From: Reyranella sp.
GTDB lineage: Bacteria > Pseudomonadota > Alphaproteobacteria > Reyranellales > Reyranellaceae
Reading direction: 5' to 3'
Assembly (NCBI GenBank): GCA_016780605.1
Contig: JADHLS010000360.1
Span: forward strand, 1-6,032
DNA: 6,032 nt
Below, piece by piece: positions 1-5,182 of this stretch. Every line of letters begins with the position of its first letter. Position 1 is the stretch's first letter. Position numbers and translations under genes: made by a program. The notes below the pieces were generated by a model that saw only the letters and a list, made by a program, of their open reading frames with translations, was not told the DNA's origin and did no database searches.

Positions 1-1
1 C

Positions 2-289
2 CTGAAGCACGCCTACCGCGACATCATCATCGACGGCCGGCCGGACGTCGCGCTGGTCCATCTCAAGGGCTCGCGCGAGCTGATCGGCCAGCGCATGGCA
101 GCACGGCAAGGTCATTTCATGCCGACCGCACTGCTCGACAACCAGTTCGCCACCCTGCAGGAGCCGTCGCCCGACGAACACGCGATCGTCGTCGACGTCA
201 GCGGAACGCCATTTCAAATCGTCGAAGAGATCACACGGCGACTAGCGGAACGGCAGGGCGCATTGACCACGGTCGGGCAGGGACGATAG
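2..289 (+). CDS. gntK: Gluconokinase, C-terminal part (5' end outside window)
   Basis: This is the last 95 residues of a gluconokinase, the cytoplasmic enzyme that phosphorylates D-gluconate with ATP to 6-phosphogluconate for the Entner-Doudoroff or pentose phosphate route. The frame is open from base 2 and ends in TAG at 287-289. The order of motifs matches the C-terminal half of E. coli GntK as I remember it: LKHAYRD, a strand ending in LVHLKGS, RMAARQGHFMP (the KGHF region), LLDNQFATLQEP and a final VVDVSG strand before a closing helix. The N-terminal P-loop (GVSGSGKS type) must lie to the left of the window. The ATG at 95 is an internal methionine and not the start, because strong homology extends upstream of it. 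The last ~10 residues (after RRLAERQG) are a variable tail. The next gene starts 64 bases downstream on the same strand, and I see no terminator hairpin between them, so read-through is possible although the functions are unrelated. Confidence 0.88.
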   Translation: MKHAYRDIIIDGRPDVALVHLKGSRELIGQRMAARQGHFMPTALLDNQFATLQEPSPDEHAIVVDVSGTPFQIVEEITRRLAERQGALTTVGQGR

Positions 290-342
290 GCTCGCGCTCA
301 ACAGGCGTCGGGAAGTGCGCCGGTTCACAAAAAATCTTCAGT

Positions 343-348
343 GGAGGA
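343..348 (+). promoter_or_regulatory. Ribosome binding site that sets the start of the binding-protein gene
   Basis: GGAGGA lies five bases before the ATG at 354, a near-ideal Shine-Dalgarno position. It supports the ATG over the in-frame GTG at 315, which would add 13 residues (MRRFTKNLQWRND) ahead of a normal signal peptide and would place this GGAGGA inside the coding region. No convincing -35/-10 pair was recognised in 290-342, so the promoter of this operon is unidentified. Confidence 0.75.
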
Positions 349-353
349 ACGAC

Positions 354-1547
354 ATGTCGATCAAGCGTCGCACAGTCCTGACCGGTTCAGCGGCCGGCGT
401 GGTATCGCTAACATCCGGTCTCGCAGCCCCGGCCATCGCCCAGAGCGACCCGATCCGCATCGGCTACCTGCCGGCGCTCACAGGTCCCAGCTCATCGACC
501 GGCGTCGGCATCAACCGCGGCGTCCAGCTCGGCATCGACGAGATCAACGCGGCGGGCGGCGTCAACGGCCGCAAGCTCGAGCTGATCGTGCGCGACACCC
601 AGAGCGAGCCGACGAAGGCGGTCAACGCCGTGGCCGAGCTGACGCAGCGTCAGAAGGTCGGCGTCATCTTCGGCCCGGTGAACTCGGGCGAGGCGCTGGC
701 GGCAACGCCGCTGATCGCGCGCGACAAGGTGGCGATGCTTCACCCGTGCTGGGTCGACGAGCTGATCGACGTCAAGAAATACCCGATGGCCTTCCGCATT
801 GCGCCGACCAACACCCAGGTCGGCGGCGGCGCCAACTTCTACGTGGCAGACGTGCTGAAGCTCAAGAAGGCGGCGGTCATCAGCGACACCACCGGCTATG
901 GCACCGCCTCGGTGAACACCTACGTGCCGATGCTGAAGGCCAAGGGCGTCGAGGTCGTCTACCAGGGCCATGTCGACGCGGCCAATCCCGACCTCAAGCC
1001 CGACATGCTGCGCATGCAGAGCGCCGGCGCCCAGGTCATCATGCCGTGGAGCGTCAATGCCGGCTTCCTGTCGCGTATTCTCAATACGCGCGGCGCCATG
1101 GGCTGGGACGTGCCGGTGGTCGGCCAGACCACGCTGGGCTCGGGCCAGACCAAGGCGCTGCTCGAGAAGCCGGAGAACTGGAACAAGGTCTACTCCAACA
1201 ACTTCCGCAACTGCTGCTACGAGAACGGCAAGCTGCCGGCGCGAGCGCAGGAGTTCGTCGACCGCCTGAAGAAGTCCAAGATCGAGATGGGCGACACGCT
1301 GCTGTGGTGGATTGCGCTGGGCTGGGACGGCGCCCAGATGATGGCGCAGACCTTCAAGGCCGCCGGCACCAAGTCCGACGAGATCGTCGCCTACTGGAAC
1401 AAGGTCAAGGACTGGCCGGGTGTCTACGGCACCGTCACCTGGACCCCGGAGCAGCACAACGGCTTCCCCGATCGGGAAGTCGTGATGTGCGAAGTCAACT
1501 CGCTGAAGGACGGCGCGTTCAACCTGGCGCCGGGCTACAGCAGCTAG
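354..1547 (+). CDS. Periplasmic substrate-binding protein of a branched-chain amino acid/amide-type ABC transporter (LivJ/UrtA-like, Peripla_BP_6)
   Basis: A 397-residue type I periplasmic binding protein, probably the ligand receptor for the permease and ATPase genes that follow. The N-terminus is MSIKRRTVLTGSAAG, a twin-arginine-like signal (Arg5-Arg6) with a hydrophobic stretch and likely cleavage after Ala29 (AIA/Q). The mature protein opens with PIRIGYLPALTG, then the family hallmarks GINRGVQLGIDEINAAGGVNGRK (read as two adjoining pieces, about residues 51-73) and LIVRDTQSEP, followed by a GVIFGPVNSGEA segment. Length is normal for the family (about 370-420). Four cysteines are visible (132, 287, 288, 379), including an adjacent pair in FRNCCYENG, which is unusual for this fold. 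Related proteins bind branched-chain amino acids, urea, short-chain amides or aromatic acids, and the sequence does not tell me which. The gene is first in the cassette and is separated from livH by a large palindromic repeat. Confidence 0.9.
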   Translation: MSIKRRTVLTGSAAGVVSLTSGLAAPAIAQSDPIRIGYLPALTGPSSSTGVGINRGVQLGIDEINAAGGVNGRKLELIVRDTQSEPTKAVNAVAELTQRQKVGVIFGPVNSGEALAATPLIARDKVAMLHPCWVDELIDVKKYPMAFRIAPTNTQVGGGANFYVADVLKLKKAAVISDTTGYGTASVNTYVPMLKAKGVEVVYQGHVDAANPDLKPDMLRMQSAGAQVIMPWSVNAGFLSRILNTRGAMGWDVPVVGQTTLGSGQTKALLEKPENWNKVYSNNFRNCCYENGKLPARAQEFVDRLKKSKIEMGDTLLWWIALGWDGAQMMAQTFKAAGTKSDEIVAYWNKVKDWPGVYGTVTWTPEQHNGFPDREVVMCEVNSLKDGAFNLAPGYSS

Positions 1548-1557
1548 TGCAATACGA

Positions 1558-1664
1558 CCTCACCCTGAGGAGGGCGCCTAAGCGCCCGTCTCGAAGGGTG
1601 GCAACAGCACGACTGGTTCCCACCCTTCGAGACGCGGCCCGTCGGGCCGCTCCTCAGGGTGAGG
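1558..1664. repeat. Paired palindromic (REP/BIME-like) element between binding-protein and permease genes
   Basis: Two head-to-head copies of a ~44-base unit, 1558-1601 and 1620-1664, face each other across an 18-base spacer. The outer stem pairs CCTCACCCTGAGGAG (1558-1572) with its exact complement (1650-1664). The inner stem pairs GTCTCGAAGGGTGG (1588-1601) perfectly with 1620-1633. Between outer and inner stems each arm has its own small hairpin: GGGCGC/GCGCCC (1572-1577 with 1582-1587) on the left and GCGGCCC/GGGCCGC (1634-1640 with 1644-1650) on the right. These two hairpins differ in sequence but are both self-complementary. The whole can fold as a cruciform or cloverleaf, or as two separate hairpins, because CACCCT and AGGGTG also pair within each unit. 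It begins 10 bases after the stop codon and ends 23 bases before the next start, and contains no gene. I remember similar CCTCA...TGAGGAG...GTCTCGAA palindromes as dispersed repeats in alphaproteobacterial genomes. It could stabilise the upstream mRNA or attenuate transcription. There is no U-tract, so it is not a classic intrinsic terminator. Confidence 0.85.
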
Positions 1665-1687
1665 ACTCTTTGCCAAGCAGGTAGACC

Positions 1688-2545
1688 GTGTTCCAGTCCA
1701 TCATCTCCTACGGCCTCGCGGTAGGAGCGGTCTACGCACTGATCGGCATCACGTACAACGTGATGTTCTCGGCGTCGCGTGTGTTCAGCTTCACCGCTGG
1801 CATGCTGGGAATGCTGGGCGGTGTTCTAGGCGCGCTCTTCATCACCGAATGGGGCCTGCCTGCGATCGTGGGCCTGGTGCTGGTCCTGGCGTGCGGCGCG
1901 GTGCTCGGCATCGTCACCGAGATCGTCACCGTCCGCCCGGTCCTGAAGAGCATCGACCAGCATCTCTACGTGCTGTCGACGCTGGCCTTCGCGCTGATGA
2001 TCCAGCAGCTCACGGCGATCTGGTGGGGCACCGACGCCCGGCCATTCCCGCGCCTGATCCCGGTCGGGGCGGGCTGGCTCGACCAGCAATTCTGGCTGCC
2101 GATGCTCGCCTGCGCCGTCACCATCGTCGGCCTCGAGCTGCTCTATCGCAAGACGCTGATCGGCCGCGCGTTCCTCGCGATCGCCGAGGACAGCTACGCC
2201 GCCCGTGCGCTCGGGCTGCCGGAGACCGGGCTGCGCATGGCGAGCTATGCGCTCGCCGGCATGATCGGTGCGCTGGCCGGCTTTTCCGGCGCGGAGATCC
2301 TGCTCGCCTTCATGGGCAACCAGGCGATCCTCAACTTCTACGGCTTCGTGCCGGTGGCGCTGGGCGGCATGGGATCGAACCGCGGCGCAGTGATCGGCGG
2401 GCTGGCGCTCGGCGTCTTCCAGCAGGCCGCGAACTTCCTGGTCGGCGGTATTTTCGCCGCGGTCGCCGTATTCGCTGTGTTCATCGTCGTGTTGCTGCTG
2501 CGGCCCGAGGGTCTGGCCGGCGCATCGGCGGCGCGGCGGGTGTGA
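1688..2545 (+). CDS. livH: ABC transporter inner-membrane permease, LivH family
   Basis: A 285-residue very hydrophobic protein of normal LivH length, one of the two membrane halves that form the translocation channel of a HAAT-type uptake system. The start is GTG at 1688. The Shine-Dalgarno is weak (AGGTAG at 1679-1684, tight spacing), but the N-terminus it gives, MFQSIISYGLAVGAVYALIG, matches the usual LivH beginning (GLTLGAVYALIALGY type). The cytoplasmic coupling (EAA-like) loop is IGRAFLAIAEDSYAARALGL, from about residue 158, followed by YALAGMIGALAG and a closing AVFAVFIVVLLLRPEGL segment, all typical. One departure is that the conserved INFAHG-type motif after the first helix reads VFSFTAG (residues 32-38), lacking the Asn and His. 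The symbol is a family label and does not imply that leucine is the substrate. The gene ends seven bases before the fused livM-livG gene, so the two are surely co-transcribed. Confidence 0.9.
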   Translation: MFQSIISYGLAVGAVYALIGITYNVMFSASRVFSFTAGMLGMLGGVLGALFITEWGLPAIVGLVLVLACGAVLGIVTEIVTVRPVLKSIDQHLYVLSTLAFALMIQQLTAIWWGTDARPFPRLIPVGAGWLDQQFWLPMLACAVTIVGLELLYRKTLIGRAFLAIAEDSYAARALGLPETGLRMASYALAGMIGALAGFSGAEILLAFMGNQAILNFYGFVPVALGGMGSNRGAVIGGLALGVFQQAANFLVGGIFAAVAVFAVFIVVLLLRPEGLAGASAARRV

Positions 2546-2552
2546 GCAGGGC

Positions 2553-4349
2553 ATGACCGACGCCACCGCCTCTGCGCCCGCCGCCGGAGCCTCCTGGCTG
2601 GGCAAGCTCGAGGGCAAGGTCTCGTGGATCCTCCTCGGCGTCGCAGGGCTGCTGCTGCCGCTGCTCGACGATTCCTACATCGGCGTCATCGCCCAGCGCG
2701 CCTATATCTACTGGGTCCTGTCGGCAGGCCTGAACCTGGTGGTGGGTTACGCCGGCCAGATCGCCATTGGCTGGGTGTCGATGCTGACGCTCGGCGCCTA
2801 CACCACGGCGGCGCTGACGGCGGGGACGGCGACCGAGCCGTGGCATCCCTATCTCGCACTGATCGCCGGTGGCGTGGTCGGCGCGGTGGCCGGTCTGGTC
2901 GTCGGCCTGCCGGCGCTCAGGCTGCGCACTTTCTACTTCGCCATGACGACCTTGGGCTTCGCCACCATCGTCACCCAGGTGGCGCTGGCCTGGAAGAGCG
3001 TGACCGGCGGCGGCGTCGGCACGCCGGGGCCGGTCTTTCCCTGGCCGTTCGATCCCGGCTGGGGCTTCTACTATTTCTGCTTCATCCTGGCGGCGCTGGC
3101 GACCTGGATGACGGCCAACATCGCCTCCAGCCGCTTCGGCCGCGCGCTGGTCGCCATCCGCGACGCCGAGGTCGCCGCCGAGGCCTCCGGCATCGCCAAG
3201 CCAAAGCTGCTGATGGCGGTGTTCCTGTTCGCCGGCGCGCTCGGCGGTGTTGCGGGCGGCCTGTTTTCCTCACTGCAGTCCTACATCACGCCCGACGCCT
3301 TCACCTTCGAGATCTCGGTGCTGTTCTTCATCGCCATCCTGATCGGCGGGCGCGGCTCGATCCTCGGGCCGGCGCTGGGCACCATCATCCTGACGGCACT
3401 GCCCGAGTTCGCGGCGCCGCTGGTGCAATGGTCGACATTCCTCTACGCCGCCTTGCTGCTGGTGATCGTGCTGGTGATCCCGGGCGGCATCGCGGATCTC
3501 CTCGACTACAAGAACCGCCGGCCGCTCGAGCAGCACCGCGAGATCGCCCCACGCCAGGAGCTGCTGGGCCGGCTCCTCGACAAGTCGGACGCCAAACACA
3601 CGATCGCGCTGAAGGACATCGCGCTCCACTTCGGCGGCGTGCGCGCGATCGACGGGCTCGACCTGGAAATCCGCTCCGGCGAGGTGCAGGGGCTGATCGG
3701 CCCGAACGGCAGCGGCAAGACCACGACGCTGAACGTCATCTCCGGCTACTACGCGCCCAAGAGCGGCACGCTCATGCTCGACGGCCGCAGCCTGCCCTTC
3801 GGCCAGCCCCATCTGCGCGCCCGCTACCGCATCGCCCGCACCTTCCAGACTCCGCGCCTGGTGGGGGCGGCATCGGTGCTGGAGAACGTGATGATCGGCG
3901 GCACGGTGCACGGCCATGCGAGCTTCGCCGAGGCGACGCTCGCCCTGCCGCGCAACCGCCGCGACGAGAAGCTGTTGCACGAGGCGGCGATGCAGGCGCT
4001 GGCAACGGTGGGCCTCGAAAACCTCGCCGGAGTGCGCGCCGACCGCCTGCAGCACAGCGAACTGCGCTTCATGGAAATCGCCCGTGCGCTGATGCTGCGG
4101 CCGGCCTTCCTGATGCTCGACGAGCCAGCGGCCGGGCTGTCGCCCGAGGAGATCCGGCGGCTGGGCAGCCTCATCAAGGCGATCAGCCGCGAAGGTACCG
4201 GCGTACTGCTGGTCGAGCATCACGCCGACCTGATCTTCGACATCTGCGACCACGTCACCGTGCTCAACCTCGGCAAGGTGTTGGCCGCGGGCACGCCCAA
4301 CGAGATCCGCTCGCACCGGGAGGTGGTCAGTGCCTACCTCGGCGCCTGA
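2553..4349 (+). CDS. Fused ABC transporter permease and ATPase (LivM domain followed by LivG domain)
   Basis: One 598-residue chain carries the second membrane subunit and the first ATPase of the transporter. The LivM part covers about residues 20-315. It shows GLNLVVGYAGQIAIG (59-73), the coupling loop FGRALVAIRDAEVAAEASGI (about 195-214), and a last helix ending VIPGGIADLL. A charged linker (DYKNRRPLEQHREIAP and on, about 318-349) leads into the ATPase from about residue 350. There the A-loop aromatic is likely Phe360, Walker A is GPNGSGKTT (383-391), the Q-loop Gln is 432 in RTFQTPR, Walker B is FLMLDEP with Asp523 and Glu524, and the switch His is 556 in LLVEHH. The C-terminus, EVVSAYLGA, is typical LivG. 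The ABC signature is degenerate: LQHSELR (499-505), where E. coli LivG has LAYGQQR, so the key Gly is Ser502. There is no frameshift or stop at the junction, so the fusion looks genuine. Such LivM-LivG fusions are known in alphaproteobacteria. The ATG follows the livH stop by seven bases, and the last 20 bases overlap livF. Confidence 0.92.
   Translation: MTDATASAPAAGASWLGKLEGKVSWILLGVAGLLLPLLDDSYIGVIAQRAYIYWVLSAGLNLVVGYAGQIAIGWVSMLTLGAYTTAALTAGTATEPWHPYLALIAGGVVGAVAGLVVGLPALRLRTFYFAMTTLGFATIVTQVALAWKSVTGGGVGTPGPVFPWPFDPGWGFYYFCFILAALATWMTANIASSRFGRALVAIRDAEVAAEASGIAKPKLLMAVFLFAGALGGVAGGLFSSLQSYITPDAFTFEISVLFFIAILIGGRGSILGPALGTIILTALPEFAAPLVQWSTFLYAALLLVIVLVIPGGIADLLDYKNRRPLEQHREIAPRQELLGRLLDKSDAKHTIALKDIALHFGGVRAIDGLDLEIRSGEVQGLIGPNGSGKTTTLNVISGYYAPKSGTLMLDGRSLPFGQPHLRARYRIARTFQTPRLVGAASVLENVMIGGTVHGHASFAEATLALPRNRRDEKLLHEAAMQALATVGLENLAGVRADRLQHSELRFMEIARALMLRPAFLMLDEPAAGLSPEEIRRLGSLIKAISREGTGVLLVEHHADLIFDICDHVTVLNLGKVLAAGTPNEIRSHREVVSAYLGA
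4318..4323 (+). promoter_or_regulatory. Ribosome binding site for livF inside the end of the upstream gene
   Basis: GGGAGG, embedded in the coding sequence of the fused permease/ATPase gene, sits six bases before the GTG at 4330. This supports the GTG as the livF start. A ribosome finishing the upstream gene at 4349 would uncover or re-use this site, so translational coupling is likely. Confidence 0.7.
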
Positions 4350-5073
4350 ACCACTGCTGACGGTCACCGGCCTGTCGGCCGGCTATGGCAAGATCGGGGT
4401 GCTGAACGGCATCGACCTCACGATCGGCGCCGGCGAGATCGTGGCGCTGCTGGGTCCCAACGGCGCCGGCAAGAGCACGCTGCTCAAGGCCATCTCCGGC
4501 TTGTTGCCGCGCACCGGCACCATCATCTTCGGCGGCCAGGACATGAGCAGTGCCAGCCCGCGCGAGACGGTGAATGCCGGCCTGGTGCATGTGGTCGAAG
4601 GCCACCGCGTCTTCACCCAGCTCAGCGTGCACGACAACGTCATGCTGGCGGGCTACGGCATGAAGGGCCGCGAACTCGAAGCGCGCGTCGAGGAGGCGCT
4701 GGCGTTCTTTCCCGAGATCGCCGAGAAGCGCAACGACCGCGCCATCACGTTGTCGGGCGGCCAGCAGCAGATGCTGGCGGTGGCGCAGGGCCTGGTGCGC
4801 AAGCCGCGGCTTTTGATGCTCGACGAGCCTTCCGCAGGCCTGTCGCCGGTGCTGGTCGACCGCGTGCTGGCCGCAGCGGCGCAGTTGCGCGATCAGGGCA
4901 CGGCGGTCCTGCTGGTCGAGCAGTTGATCGAGAAGGCGTTGAAGCTCGCCGATCGCGTCTATGCCTTGGCGCGCGGCACGATTGTGCTCGAAGCGCGCAC
5001 GAACGAGGACGATCTCCCCAATCGCCTCGAGCACGCTTACTTCGGACAGGACGTCAGCGCGCCTCTCGCTTAG
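4330..5073 (+). CDS. livF: ABC transporter ATP-binding protein, LivF family
   Basis: A 247-residue cytoplasmic ATPase, expected to pair with the LivG domain of the preceding fusion protein to drive import. The GTG start at 4330 is chosen because it has a good Shine-Dalgarno (GGGAGG, 4318-4323) and gives an N-terminus that leads directly into LLTVTGLSAGYGK, the usual LivF opening. Visible motifs are Walker A GPNGAGKST (42-50), the VEGHRVF region (89-95, E. coli LivF has PEGRRVF), a canonical signature LSGGQ (141-145), and Walker B LLMLDEP with Asp165 and Glu166 followed by SAGLSP. In the switch position LLVEQ carries Gln198 instead of His, which is normal for LivF. The end, EHAYFGQ, also fits the family. 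Length is slightly above E. coli LivF (237). The start overlaps the upstream gene by 20 bases in another frame, indicating a tight operon, and livF appears to be its last gene. Confidence 0.93.
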   Translation: MPTSAPEPLLTVTGLSAGYGKIGVLNGIDLTIGAGEIVALLGPNGAGKSTLLKAISGLLPRTGTIIFGGQDMSSASPRETVNAGLVHVVEGHRVFTQLSVHDNVMLAGYGMKGRELEARVEEALAFFPEIAEKRNDRAITLSGGQQQMLAVAQGLVRKPRLLMLDEPSAGLSPVLVDRVLAAAAQLRDQGTAVLLVEQLIEKALKLADRVYALARGTIVLEARTNEDDLPNRLEHAYFGQDVSAPLA

Positions 5074-5092
5074 CGCTTCACACCGGCTGCTA

Positions 5093-5121
5093 TTGACCGT
5101 TTTCGAAGCGCGCCCGATAGT
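5093..5121 (+). promoter_or_regulatory. Candidate sigma70-type promoter for the family 5 binding-protein gene
   Basis: TTGACC (5093-5098, five of six matches to TTGACA) is followed after exactly 17 bases by GATAGT (5116-5121, four of six matches to TATAAT). It lies in the only sizeable gap between livF and the next gene, and initiation would fall near 5128, leaving a leader of about 55 bases. A short inverted repeat, GCGCTTC (5073-5079) with GAAGCGC (5105-5111), overlaps the -35 side and could be an operator or be chance. The call rests on consensus match and position only. Confidence 0.45.
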
Positions 5122-5171
5122 CGATCCGCCATCACTTGAGTCCCAAGAACAAGAACGCGAAGCGTAGTTTA

Positions 5172-5177
5172 GGGAGG
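5172..5177 (+). promoter_or_regulatory. Strong ribosome binding site for the family 5 binding-protein gene
   Basis: GGGAGG within a purine-rich AGGGAGGAG run lies five bases before the ATG at 5183. This is the strongest Shine-Dalgarno in the window and fixes the start, which also coincides with a textbook signal peptide. A strong site suits an abundant periplasmic receptor. Confidence 0.75.
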
Positions 5178-5182
5178 AGCTC

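Noticed and set aside
315..353. Upstream in-frame GTG start adding 13 residues to the LivJ-like binding protein
   Set aside because: It lacks a good ribosome site, puts a polar stretch before a normal signal peptide, and would bury the GGAGGA that serves the ATG at 354.
492..1457. Leftward 321-residue open frame antisense to the binding-protein gene
   Set aside because: Antisense frames stay open because of G/C-biased third codon positions. The protein is low-complexity (Arg, Leu, Gly, His) with no domain or start signal.
1558..1664. The palindrome as an intrinsic terminator
   Set aside because: There is no T-run after the stem (GAGGACTCTTTGCC follows), and the downstream genes belong to the same transporter and need read-through.
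1558..1664. The palindrome as a CRISPR array, tRNA or insertion-sequence end
   Set aside because: There are only two inverted units with a single 18-base spacer, no tRNA features despite the cloverleaf-like fold, and no transposase nearby.
341..1684. Long rightward open frame overlapping the binding-protein gene
   Set aside because: It is the +1-shifted shadow of the real gene: Arg/Gly/Ala-rich, without any recognisable motif, and running through the palindromic repeat.
1826..2617. Leftward 263-residue open frame antisense to livH
   Set aside because: It is a compositional shadow with an implausible charged, Gln/His/Arg-rich protein. The sense strand gives a textbook permease.
2624..4360. 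578-residue rightward open frame inside the fused permease/ATPase gene
   Set aside because: It is Arg/Ala-rich nonsense in the shifted frame. The real frame carries all permease and ATPase motifs.
3270..4367. 365-residue leftward open frame antisense to the LivG domain
   Set aside because: It has no domain or ribosome site, and its length is explained by codon bias of the sense gene.
4961..5167. Small 68-residue rightward open frame bridging the livF end and the intergenic gap
   Set aside because: It is out of frame with livF for half its length, lacks a ribosome site, and its remainder covers the promoter-like region.
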